A stretch of DNA of 64,000 bases from Lunularia cruciata (lineage: Eukaryota > Streptophyta > Marchantiopsida > Lunulariales > Lunulariaceae), in contig OX419755.1 of assembly GCA_948567375.1 (NCBI GenBank), positions 76,840,931 through 76,904,930 of the forward strand, in the 5' to 3' direction. Shown piece by piece: positions 23,712 to 35,307 of the stretch (within the stretch, counting starts at the first letter, position 1; every line of letters begins with the position of its first letter). The notes beneath the pieces are model-generated. The model ran no database searches, was not told the DNA's origin, and worked only from the letters and a program-made list of their open reading frames with translations. A program made the translations under genes and the position numbers.

Positions 23712-26700
23712 CTACATTTTCATACACATAATCCGGGGTTAGTCTCAAGCAATTTATTCTCAATTCATTCAATTTGTTTCTATTGTTTCACATTTGCTTA
23801 TTTCAAGATTTCTTGATATGAGTTCACTCTTCATTTTATCATTACACATTGGTTCATAGATTCTCTACATGTAGTTATGTATGTTCGTTACTTGACACTA
23901 CATGCTTTTTATTAATTAGATTTCATCTACTATTCGCATATTTGTTAGTCAGTTATATTTTCATTTTATTGCCATTTCATTTAATGAGGTCCTCCTTCAA
24001 AGAAAGAGCCAGAAGAAGAACTACTTTTGTTCTCATTTCTCCAATACCTCATTGATAAGTAGAAGAAGAATATATCCATAACCAATATATGCTCCTTTTC
24101 CTTGCTCTCTTTTACCTTCTTTTTTTTTTGCAAATACAAGTTTAAAATACCAAATATTAGGCACTCAAATTAGGAAAATTATTCTTTTATATATAAAATG
24201 ATACTTATATATTAATACCAACTTATATAAAAATCTAAAATGAAATTGAGTAAATAATTATAGATATAAATTCTTTCTAACTACAAAAAATTTACATCAA
24301 TCAATTTATGATAAATAAATAAATAATTTAACATTAAAAACTTAATGAAGATAAGATTACCAAAGAGTGATCCAAATATGGAAGTCAAGGTTTGAATCTT
24401 GAGAGCTCGGCACTTAGGTCTGAGCTATAATTTTAGGGTCAAGACTCTTATCATCATAAATTGGTGCTTATATTAGTATCGTCATCCAATTTGATACATA
24501 AGGTATATAACTTTTTTTTGGTCGTTCTTTCTATCTTGGAGCATGATCGCCATATGAGTTTCAAATAGGTTACTCTTCCAATTTCTCTCATATTTTCTCT
24601 TTCCTTCCTCTATTATTTCTCTATATTTTTTATGTTTCATTCTTCATTCATCTCTTATATATTTTTCACATTTACCATCTAAGTTGGAGTTTTCTTTCGT
24701 ATGTATTGTTGGGTTGGTGTGTTTTTGGTAGAACTAATGTCTTAGGATGCTTCTTTTTTGTTTATTCACATAGGATCTAAGGGAAAGTACCATGGGTGAC
24801 ACTACTCATCTAGTACCTCCTTCTCCTTATAGGCAATCCTTTACTCAATCTCATTTGCAGCTCTTTTAATTCATGCATACAATAGCTAAAGTCTATCTCA
24901 ATGGAACTTCACACTATCCTACCCTCATACTCCTTATCCTTACCTTTTGAGGATCAATACTTGCTTATAATACATGTATGGATGAGCTTATACTTGTGAA
25001 GTTGATCCTCTAAGTATAATCTCTCCCTCTAGCATGTTACAATCTTCTCATGAACACATTGCCCCACTGCCTTGTTGCTACATCCTCTGACCGCAACCTA
25101 TTTGTACAATGTATCCTTAGATCTCACCATATCAATAGCCCACCTAGTCTTATCCAACATATATTTTGACGAAAGTAGGATTAGTATAACATAGAGAAAG
25201 ATATGGATGCCTACAAATGAACAAAAATGCTACATCTTCTCTTATCCACAAACTTAGTATGCACTTTAATGCTTTCTGTTATGACCCCACCAACTCCTTT
25301 TCATGGTTACATTCCCTTGACCTATTTACACTTTCTTTCTTGGCTTGCTTTAGACTATATATCTACACAAGGATCTCTTTTCCTTATGGCACTAAGTGGA
25401 TTCTATGTGCTCCATATTATTATTAGTTATTCTTTTGGATGGCCATGGTATACATATTTCTTCTTGAATTTTATTTAAATTCTTCCCATATTATACCTTA
25501 TTCCTACTAGCTCATAGAGGCATATTTAGATATCAATAGATCACTTCTAAGATTCATAAATTTCTACAAAGAGATTGTTCAACCTTATAACATGAGTAAA
25601 CCATATGTTACTAAGCATCCACCATTAGTTACCATAGTTCCACATTGTACCTCTAGAGCCTCATCACCTCCAATACTTGTTTATGGTAGGGAAAGCAAGA
25701 AATTATAGACATGTAGCTTATGCACGCTACCACTCAAACCAACCTCTTTTCTACGTACAATTTTTATACATTCTAGGATCTTCATCTTCTTAGCATTAAT
25801 TATCTAACTTTTTTCCTTTATGAATTCCACTTAGATAATGAGCTATGATAGTTTATGCAATCCTACTTTGCTCATGCAATACTCTTTTCTCTACGATGCT
25901 TGGCTCATGCATTACTCTCTATTCCATGATTTTTACATGTAGGCAATTGGGTTTGGTTTTGAGCACTTGTGTGATTACCTCTCACTTAAAGTCCTAGACT
26001 CAAGACTCTTTCTGGATTTTTGGCAACATATTGCCTTTGGTCTAGTGCCACTTGGAGCTATATTTTTATGCCTCACATCTTCTTGTAGTCATATTTGTAT
26101 TTTTCTCATTGCTATTAAATATATTTACTATGTTCAGTCTCATCATTTGTACATATAAAATTCAAAATGTCCTTTTTCATCATATTTATCCCTATACCTA
26201 TAGCTATATTTGGATGTTCCAAGATGGTTATTATATGCAATAGTGGATTTTGGACCTTCATCTTGAGTGGTTGGTTGTACAAGTAAATGAATGAAATACC
26301 TTTAATATTATCTCTTTGCCTTGTTTTGTGCTCTTTTTTTGGTAGAGAATAAGATTCCTTCCTTGATACTATTTATGGTATAAACTCACTTCTATTGTAT
26401 ATTAACCTTACTATCAAATGAGATTTCTTTTAGTTTGCATCTGCAAACTGCACTTGCTAAAAGATACCACTTGTGGATAATTTTTTTCTACAACTCATTT
26501 TGTAGCTTTGAAAGATGTAAGAACTTTTTTTTCATCATGTTTCTTGCATTCACTCTCAAACAACACTCATATATTGGGTCCTTTAGAGTACATAGTCTCA
26601 GAATTATCTATGTTTAGACTATGCTAAGAGATCTTGGGTTTATAAGTCTAGCCTTGTAAATATCATACTTGAGCCTATAAGCTATTCTCACTCTCTCAAA

Positions 26701-27017
26701 TTTAGTCCAAGGTTTAGCTGCTAATAAGAGGCTTGAAGGTTTTAGGTTCCTCTCTAGGAGCAAATGCCTTTTGTAGGCTATCAATGTTTGGCAACTTGGT
26801 CTCAGCTATAGATCTTGGTCATCTAATTCAATATTTAGAGAATATCAAGTGGTTCTTGACATTTTGAGAAGATAATATGTAAAGACCAAAGAGAGGAATA
26901 GAAAATTGGAACATCAAAGTAAGAGATCACATTGGGACTCTCAAGTGAGTGAAAATCCAAATGCCTAGCATGAGGTTGGGCTTTGGTATTTATAGTGAAC
27001 TAATAAAATGGTCTTGA

Positions 27018-27294
27018 GAAGCTTCCTTCTCAAAGTAGCTTTCTTGGAGTGCAAGCTAAGCTAGCCAAGAAGTTTCCAAGGAAGCTTCCTTCTAGAAGTT
27101 GCCTACTTGGCATACAAGTTAAATCAATTGTTAACTCGCTATATAAATTACCCAATCCGTGGAAGGTACCTAGAAGCTTCACACCAAGAAACTTCTTATG
27201 TGCTTCTAGAACATTCTACAAAAAGCTTCCTAGATGCTTCTAGAACATTCTACCAAGAAGCTTCCTAGATGTTTTTAGAACATTCTTAGAATTC
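27018..27294. promoter_or_regulatory. Cluster of heat-shock elements
   Basis: Heat-shock factor binds alternating nGAAn units. In under 300 bp there are many inverted GAAnnTTC or TTCnnGAA units: 27018, 27069, 27081, 27090, 27173, 27188, 27204, 27238, 27257 and 27278. Two are perfect triple units, TTCTAGAACATTC (27204-27216 and 27238-27250), repeated at a 34-bp spacing, with a third variant at 27278-27294. This is far denser than expected by chance, even for a local tandem repeat. A TATA-like motif lies about 100 bp downstream. Heat activity is inferred from motifs only. Confidence 0.7.
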
Positions 27295-27393
27295 CTTAGT
27301 CTATTTAGCTTATTTTACTAACTCAATAGCTTTTGCTAACTAGTATGCTAACTCCATATTCTTACATAATGAATCCTTAGTGACTCAGACTAG

Positions 27394-27407
27394 GCATATA
27401 TATATGC
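27394..27407 (+). promoter_or_regulatory. TATA-like motif downstream of the heat-shock-element cluster
   Basis: GCATATATATATGC is a palindromic TATA-type sequence about 100 bp past the last heat-shock unit. A TGACTCA (AP-1/GCN4-like) motif precedes it at about 27380. In this AT-rich setting a chance TATA is common, so its value rests on position. Nothing downstream is a recognised gene. Confidence 0.35.
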
Positions 27408-28738
27408 TCTTACTTAAGTTTTCCTACTTCATTTATGTATATCATGCATCATACATTCTTTACATCAGTATTGTATGTATGTTCACACTACTTTAAAATG
27501 AATTATGTAAGTATTTGATAGCTCTCCACATAGTCTTTGGAGGATATGGTCTCATGTAGTAGGAAGCTATAAAATCATCAACTTTCTTAGGTATGTGTGC
27601 TTTAGTGATCTCCTTATTAGTTGATAGGTTCATACAACATTGCCACTTTTTTCTTCTTGCACCTATTTTAGCAATAGACTTGGGGATGTATGATTTCTAA
27701 TTATTTCTTTGGCTAGCTTGAGATTAATTGCCTATCCCGACTTGAATTGCAGTCCTTGCATTTATGGATTTCTTATCCTTAGATTCCAAGAAGATTCAAG
27801 TGAATTATAGCAAATAAATATACTATCACCTCCTTATTAGCATCCTCATATATACACTTGTTTTTATGAGGCTAGTATTCTCTTATGTACATAGGGTTCT
27901 CAAGCTTTGCGCCATGTATCTTCTTTAATTGAACACTTTTGTTTCTCCTCCAAAAAGTTCACTAAAGCACTTTGGCTTACAATTGATCAACTATATTTGA
28001 GGTTTTGAGGTCTATAGACCATTGTCCTTATACATGCCCATATAACACACAAGGTACGTATATTTTGGCATGTTCTTTGGGTAGAGCATCCACCAAAATC
28101 AATGATACTATTTGAGCGATACTGGCATAAATCCTATGGTCTATACACTCCCAAGTATAGATTTAACAATGGATGAAATTGCTTGAGACACCAACATAGC
28201 TCCTCAAATGATATTGTATCTTTCACCAATGGGAGATGGGCATTGTTTGCTTGATATAATGGTTGCTGACTTCTTACAAGTAGAATACTCGGCGTGAACT
28301 GCCACATTAGTAAGTGCAGTAGTGACCAATTAGCATGGATAGCCACATAGGTAAATGCAATTGCAACTCGGAGTAAGGGATACTATTGTGTACCATAAGT
28401 AATCTCACACGCCTTGGCAGAGTAGATTCTTAAGGCATCTTTATCATCATTTTGATGGTCTTTGTTGGAAGGAAACATGGGGATCTCTAGAGAATAGAGG
28501 AGTTATGGTCAATTCACTTACCACACTTATTTCATATCTTCAACAAACAGTCCCCATTGCTCTAAAACACTCGGTTTGCATCGACTCGCAGGAAATGAAA
28601 GAGCTCTCCTCAGGATGATCCTTAGCGACTTTGTCACCTCTCCAATCAAATAATATGCCTATAGAGGAATTTTTCTCACAAAGTTAACGTGTACACTCAA
28701 TACGACGCTTTCATCGATTCATTTCCATCGATTAGTGT

Positions 28739-29458
28739 ATGCTCCTTGTGGTTGAAGGCTGTGCCATTTGTCCCAGACTACCGCCTCTTTACTTTTCGCG
28801 CATTTCAGTGCCTTTTATTCCTCTATTAATTTCATCTGGGTGTCTTATTTGGCTCGTTTTCTTTCTACTTTGCACAAAACACCCATGGTTAATGGTTAAA
28901 CGGAGTGTCGAACTACAAAGTCGTAGCGAAAATACGGTACAAATCAGCCTAAAACACAAAGCGACGAGCCCGGAGGAGGTAACTGGTCGGTGCGGTCGAC
29001 AAAACCGCCCAAAAAGGCAACCACAACCTACTCCGTTTGGGTCCACCGACAGCTGCACTTTTCTCGAGCGTACGATGGGGAACATTCCGGCTATAGCTCG
29101 ACACGCCTGTCAACAGAGAAAAGTGAAATGGAACTACCGAATTGCGCTACATGTACGGAACTGGGGTGACGAAGAATTGGACGAGCCAGGTGAGTGGCGA
29201 TACTCGCGGACGGGGATAATGATGATGAACTTTCGCTCAGGTGACAGGGATTGTGCAGCGGGTGTCGTACCCCGACCGCAATTCGCAGCGTCGAGTATCG
29301 GGGAAGGTAAGACCGCAATGATCTTTAGCGATGGGATCCAGCTTCGCGGCAACGGCATTTCTCTGCACTTCTCAGAACTTTTCACCCTTGTTTGGGAAGG
29401 GACTAAGCTTCGAACTGCAAAGATTATCCGGGCAAGGTGCACCGTCAGACTAGTGTAG
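28739..29458 (+). CDS. Unidentified 239-codon open reading frame
   Basis: The frame starts at a true ATG and is uninterrupted for 239 codons in a patch visibly richer in GC than the AT-rich block before it. Residues about 17-45 are hydrophobic (YFSRISVPFIPLLISSGCLI and on), possibly a signal anchor. The rest is basic and polar with no motif I recognise. An overlapping antisense frame (29134-29685, 183 codons) shows the GC-rich patch favours long frames by chance. No introns or conserved domain support expression, so it may be a genuine orphan gene, a remnant, or spurious. Confidence 0.25.
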   Translation: MLLVVEGCAICPRLPPLYFSRISVPFIPLLISSGCLIWLVFFLLCTKHPWLMVKRSVELQSRSENTVQISLKHKATSPEEVTGRCGRQNRPKRQPQPTPFGSTDSCTFLERTMGNIPAIARHACQQRKVKWNYRIALHVRNWGDEELDEPGEWRYSRTGIMMMNFRSGDRDCAAGVVPRPQFAASSIGEGKTAMIFSDGIQLRGNGISLHFSELFTLVWEGTKLRTAKIIRARCTVRLV

Positions 29459-30862
29459 AACAAATAATTCTCTGTAACGTCCTTTTGTAGGCTGTTTGTA
29501 GATGTGATCATCAGTGGCACTTCGTGTGCGAGTTTCTCATGCTTTGTTCCTTGTAAATCGATAAGCATGCTCAATATCGTGTCAAGTAAGGAAGTTCGTG
29601 TCAAGTACAAGATTAGCTCAATAGAGCAGCCAATGAGGAGATGCAGTGCACTCTGTAGAGGCAAGGCAAGCGGATTCGGAATCATGGAACAGCTTCATGT
29701 ACGCGTAATCTTTGCTAACTTAGTGGATAAAGCGAGCATTATCCATGATTTCACACGGAGAAGGACGAGAAACAGCTCGATAGGTTTTATGGTTGGCGTT
29801 GGAACACGTTGTACGTGGCAGCACCAGCGCCAAATGCGAAAGAATGTTCGTGTACCAGATCAATAAGTAGCACTGTAATCGCAGCCATCGTGATTTGGGG
29901 ATTAACAATGAAACATTAGTTGGATGGACCTCACCAGAGTCTTGTAAGAGTGGAATGAACGGTTAATGATCTAATGTGAATGATCAGGATATCCACTTCG
30001 ATTGTACTGGTCGTTAAACAGAAAGCAATTGGATAGTAGACGACAAGAAAAGACCTGCAGTCTCATCCCGACGAGGGATGTTCTACAGATCGCGGGTGCT
30101 CTGAGAGCGCGAAAAGGTGTACGAACTTGTTAGAATTCTATGAACGGGGTCCCACTCCTACGGCGCTTCGATATTTATCCATTGCCGGACACTTGAGCGT
30201 CATCGATCTGCTGATTGTACTGTAGAGGAATTTCGTGACGCCAAGTCAGGGAGCTAGACCACGAGGTTGACAACGACCTCGTGGTCTAGCTCTAGCGAAT
30301 GGTCGAAAATTCTTTCTCAATAATCATAGTTGTTTATTTGTTCAATTCACAATCCCCGAGATGGATAGCCCCATCTACCGGACACCAGGTTTGCTCCTTG
30401 CCTCACGTTGCGGTGGAGCGCCTTTTTGACCGACATGCTGGAGGTAGCACCAACGAAGTTGACCGTGAGTCGTCATCTCTGCCGAAAATTGGTTTCCATA
30501 CCAGCACTGAAGGTCTACCGTGCATTTTCACATGGCTGCATCAGATGACTCAGAACGAACTTGCAGTAACCTGCGGTTGAAATTTTCACGTCCAGCTATG
30601 CCAATCAATCTCGGCAGCTTTAGAATTTGTGAATAGAACCCTGATGTAATTGAGATGTAATCGAGATATATCAAAGTAGATAGAAGTAGTCATTCGATCA
30701 GCATTTTGGCTCCCTGTACCGTTAGGATTTCAGCAAGGAACAGATTTAATGGTATCCTTAATAAAACGAGACTCCGTGCGCTTATGAGGCTTTCGCCGAC
30801 ACAACAGTTGAGCGGAGATTCCTGGTGCCTTTTCCTACGATTTGAGCAATAATTCCTGGAGA
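29459..30862. other. Spacer upstream of the PDI-like gene
   Basis: Contains two open frames without recognisable motifs (29504-29866, 120 codons, and 30299-30580, 93 codons) and a perfect 17-bp foldback at 30251-30292. The final 300 bp presumably hold the promoter and leader of the gene starting at 30863. No clear TATA box stands out. Confidence 0.4.
30251..30292. repeat. Perfect 17-bp inverted repeat, 8-bp loop
   Basis: GAGCTAGACCACGAGGT is followed by TGACAACG and then the exact reverse complement. It lies about 570 bp upstream of the PDI-like start codon. It is too far upstream to be a clear leader hairpin, and no T-run follows. Confidence 0.9.
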
Positions 30863-33800
30863 ATGAAGGCCCAAATATTACACAATTCTCTGTTAGGTGT
30901 ACCTCCTCGTAGAATCATTTTTCTGTTTCTATGGCGAATCCTCTTATGGAGTGGATCTCCCAGCTATCAGGTTGCTGCCGACAAAGAATCTCGCGTGTCT
31001 GGTTCCAACAATATATACACTGGAGTCCCGAACAACAGGGTGCAAGATGGCCAAGATTCTCAAGCCGCTGATTCTAAGATCGTGCATCTTACTGATTCGA
31101 CGTTCCACAATTACAACGAGGGCTTCCTACTTGTAATGTTTTACGCACATTGGTAAAGTGCTTCACAAATTCTCGTCTTTTGGAAGAAGCCTGACATTTA
31201 TGCAGCGCCATTCAATGTCAATGTAGAATCCTGAACTTGGTGTATGCATTGCAATTGCAATAGCCAGTTGTTATTTAGTCTCTCTGATGTGTTATTTTAA
31301 TGTGCCATTCGGGAGCAGGTCAGGACAAAGTCGAAGAATGTTTCCAATCTGGGCTACGTTGGCGGAGGAGCTGGATCACGCCGGGACCACGATTCCTGTG
31401 GGGTTATTGGACTCTTCAGAGTATAAGCAAACGCCTGCTTCGAGATATGTTCATACATTGCCGGCAATTTTTCTATTCCATAAGGGAGAAATTCTGGCAC
31501 ATTTTGTGAAGGAAAAATCTGTTGATGATCTGAGGATGGCTGTTAAGAATGTAGTCGGGATGAGCGATGCAGAGCGCTCTTACCTGAAGATTAGCGTTTT
31601 CAAACAGGTAACTCACAAACGCTGGGAGAACTTCACATTTACATTTTTCGTTGCCTTACTTTATGTTTTCAAGATTCTGCATACAGAGTGGTTTATCTGT
31701 CTGGTTCGATGCCCATTTTCAGCTGGAGGAAGCAGAATTAGAACGAATGCATCAAGCACAAGATGAGGAAATGGTGGGAGCATTAGCTGCCTTAAAATTT
31801 GAGAAGGACATCCCTACGCTGTACAAGGATAATTTCTTATCCATAACAGCTAAAAAGGACGCAATGGTGATGATATATACTCCATGGTAAGGTAATTGAA
31901 CCTTTGGACAAAGATCTTTTGATAAATTAAAGTGTTTAATTTGAAAGCACCAATATATGCTTAGATTTCAGATTTCAGATTTCAGCGTTTTATGACTCTC
32001 AATGTGATTCTTAAACGTAGCTCAGACCCCAGCTTTCTTACATTAAATAGCTATAATTGGTCACTCCAATTCGACATTCGTTTTAGCTCCTGATTTTTCA
32101 GCCCTTATGATGCTACGCGGTTCAAATTAGTTTATTTAAAGATCCAACGGTGAAGAGCCAAGAACTGAACAACAAATAAGGGGTAACAATACAAGTCTAA
32201 AACCAGAAACCTATTCACAGAACTTTATCAAGGTTGGCATGTATGATACAGGTGTGAACATTGTAAAGTCATGAAAGTTGACTGGGTAGAGCTTGCAAAG
32301 GATCCTCTCCCTGGGGTACTAGTTGCGAAGATAAATTTTGATGACTTCAGTACTTTTCCAGGAGCTGATCTTCTGGAGGAGGTTCCGAGTGTCCTCTTCT
32401 TTCGGGACTCTGTAGTATATGGTTATTACAATACCTCAAAAAGGTTGGAAGATATAAGGTATTGGGCCAAAGTACTGAATTCTCTCACGTTAAAAGAGCT
32501 ACAAGGTGTGGTTAAGAAAATGGATGAAGAGACGGCCCGAGGAGAACGCCGCGCAAAAGAGGACATGGTTTATGAACACGCTATCATGGAACAGGTTGGT
32601 TCTTCTTTATCCTTCAAGCCAAGTGAAAAATTATTTATGTGAGATATTTGCTAACAGAGAATTAAATCTCACATGTTTCTTCGGCTCGGCAGGAATTTGA
32701 GAATATCCCAGAATTGACGAATGAAAATTTTGGAGCTAAAACAGGAGGCAGATCTGCAATGATATTGTTCTACACGGAAAAGTATGATTTTGTTTGGTTC
32801 CTGTACTTATACCACTGAGATTGCAGTGTTCTTTATATTCAATTTTCTTAAGCTCTTCTAGCGGTCTAAATCCTAACAACGGCTTTCCGGATATCGAAAG
32901 TCCTGCTCTTGTATTCAACTAACATCTACACTTGGAACCTTTTTGCCTTAGAGGAAAACGATCCCGACTCATGAAGCCAGTGTGGGTGGCTCTGTCGAAG
33001 CTCCAAGAACTCAAAGGACTTGTCATAGCAAGATTTCCTGAAGCAGATTACAGGTGAATTTGTAGTCATATGATTTCTAGAAAATGTAGAAATGGAAGGA
33101 TAATAGCCAAAGAAATATCTTTATTGTTTTGACACCGCTATCTTACCACAACCCAATCGACTCCTGAGGTTATTTTCTTGAAAAGTAATTTGGAGAGCCG
33201 GAAAGCCTCCAATGAGTCGTTGCTAGTTTGCAATATTAGCCTGGAACAAAGCTGCGAAATCAGACCTCGAACCTGTCTTCTGACCTATGTCTGGAACGGA
33301 AGCAGCCCAAACTTCTGTCTTCCTCTATGCATGAATTAGGAAATGTACTCCGTAGAGGAGGATACACGAGTATGCTAATACTCCTATTCGAACACGATGA
33401 CTTGAAGCTAGAAGCAACCTATGAATGGGCTTTATGAGAGGTTGAGTGAATTTAACCGATGCCATTACCTGTTCTACAGGTTCAGCCCTGAAATGGAGTA
33501 CGTTCATGGTTATCCCACAGTATTGTTCGCTAGGAATGGAATAATTACAGAGAGGTACGAAGGTGTTCAAAGGCTGAACGAGCTATTTCACCATGGGAAG
33601 ACACTTCTTGGGCTAAGTAATGAAGAAGCAAAGCAGAAGAATGCCCGTCTCGTGCGAACCATGCAGCGGGTGAGTGCACATATTCCGATGAAATTTCATA
33701 AAGTAATTCTTATTGCTGAGTACCTTATCAACCTAAGTTTTGTATACACCTTAGTTGGCAAATTCAAACCAGCTTGTGGTTGTTGGGGGGCACTTATACT

Positions 33801-34067
33801 ACTAGGGTGAACATGAAACTTTGTAGTGTATTTCAAGACTTTGAGTCTTAACCTTTCAACTAGAAAGCTCGTTTAGAACTCACCAGCAAGTTCACTTTCT
33901 TCCTATTTTTATCAATTAATTTCTACCTGAACATGCATATGCAGGAAAGGCTGATGGAAGCGGAGAAAGCTCGTCTTCGATACAAAGCAGAACTGAAACG
34001 TCGGGAAGAGGAGATAAGGAAAGAGAGGCAGCAGAAACGCAAGCAGAAGACTGAACACAAAGATTAA
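30863..34067 (+). CDS. PDI-like protein with three thioredoxin-fold domains, one CxxC
   Basis: A complete 8-exon, 529-aa model: 30863-31152, 31319-31607, 31723-31886, 32252-32594, 32693-32781, 32952-33053, 33480-33669, 33945-34067, all phases consistent. A hydrophobic N-terminal segment (about residues 18-35, IIFLFLWRILLW) suggests a signal peptide or anchor into the ER. Each domain has the thioredoxin-type exon break at the active-site Trp position and a cis-Pro-like loop: TLPAIFLFHKG, EVPSVLFFRDS, GYPTVLFARNG. Domain 1 reads WSGQS (residues 97-101) and domain 3 has KGKRSR, both lacking cysteines. Only domain 2 has WCEHC (Cys249, Cys252). The C-terminus is a charged helix (EAEKARLRYKAELKRREEE) ending KTEHKD, not a canonical HDEL/KDEL. 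Redox or chaperone activity in the secretory pathway is inferred. I could not assign a named subfamily. Confidence 0.82.
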
Positions 34068-35307
34068 GGGACACACATGACACTTGACGTATTTGAGGGA
34101 TATATGATGGATATTTCCTCTAAAGACACATAATGACTGAGTAGCAAAGCAGCTTGGTACAGGACAACGATTGAAGTCATGTTATCAATTGCTCTCGCGT
34201 CCAAAAAGCTGGGCAGAAGTTCCCATTTCTGCACCAATGAGAATTAGATGCAGCGGATAGAGTAGACGAGTCAGGATGCGTATATAGCTTTTTTGAACCA
34301 GACCTAGTAGCAACCATTCCATAAGGTGTGACTTGACGTAAAATTTTCGAAAGCTCAATGTATGTTACAAAGTTGAACAACCGGCAAGGTAATAAAAATG
34401 TTCTATCATTGAATTGTGTTGAGTGGAAGGTTTCGCAGCCTCTTACCGAATCGGATACACCAACTATTTTAGTGATACGTGTTTGCCTTGATTTTAAGAT
34501 AAGGATCTTCTATTGCTTGGTAAGAACCGTGTAATGAGGTGGTCTAACATGGTGAGAATGGTTTCATTCCCAGAAGCTCAGGATCTGTCGTTTCCACAGA
34601 TGTGAAGTACGGCACACAAAAGAAACACTTTGCGGTAGAGCCAAAAAGCTAGGAACTTCAGGGGAAGATGAGTATAAAACACACAGTACTCTTCATCTTA
34701 AATTTATGCAGAAAGTTTATCTTGTTCTGTATTACTTTAGTTTAAGCACACTACTTGAGCGTTACGTTCCAGTAGTTCTCTCATCAACGAAGGTGAAGCT
34801 TTGCAAAAAAGCGCGCATAGGTTTCAACTTGGAACATACAAGTAAAGGTCCGACGAATCCTAGCCATTACCAACTGGACAAATAGAAGAATACTTCAGCC
34901 ACCAAATAGTGTAAAAGATGATTTCGATAAGCGATTAGCCAGTCTATATCGGCAGCTCACTATACATCTTCAGCAAGGCCGCCTTCATACCTTGCATTCG
35001 TTGACCAGTATTAACGAGGTAGCAACAAGCTACAGAACTACCTTATTTGAAAACAATTACCCAGCCTGCAAGGGTTGGGCTGAATTTCAACCAGGGTTAA
35101 GGCACAGGGCATTAGGTCCTACGAACGACTACAAGAGGCTTGAAAATTGGGTCAAGGCTTTATACACAGATAGTAAAATGATTTTGCTTACTTTAAACTC
35201 CTTGATGATGGGAATGTGAAGTGGTTTTCTGTGTCTTCAGCTAGCAAGTATGGTACATGAAGTCAAAGGGGAACAGTTCACGTCTTAGCATTTTGTGCTC
35301 GTGCCTT
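34068..35307. other. Convergent spacer between the PDI-like and golgin genes
   Basis: The two flanking genes converge, so this stretch holds both 3' UTRs. No recognisable reading frame, RNA gene or repeat is visible. AATAAAAATG at about 34390 could be a polyadenylation signal of the PDI-like gene, but plant signals are too loose to be sure. Confidence 0.45.

Larger units (their letters stand above)
21900..28700. other. Strongly AT-rich, transposon-like block without recognisable genes
   Basis: Long AT-rich tracts alternate with pyrimidine-rich DNA (about 24500-27000). No reverse transcriptase, integrase, transposase or gag motif survives that I can recognise. Short frames encode only hydrophobic, low-complexity peptides (for example 25217-25478). 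A small frame at 24792 (begins MGDTTHLVPPSPYRQ) ends after about 25 codons. Embedded items with their own entries are a GC-rich insert between direct repeats (22795-23195), a foldback at 23681-23711, and a heat-shock-element cluster with a TATA-like motif (27018-27407). The block is best read as decayed, probably heterochromatic repeat DNA. Confidence 0.5.

Noticed and set aside
24792-24870. Small frame MGDTTHLVPPSPYRQ as a gag start
   Set aside because: It stops after about 25 codons and no gag or pol motif follows in any frame.
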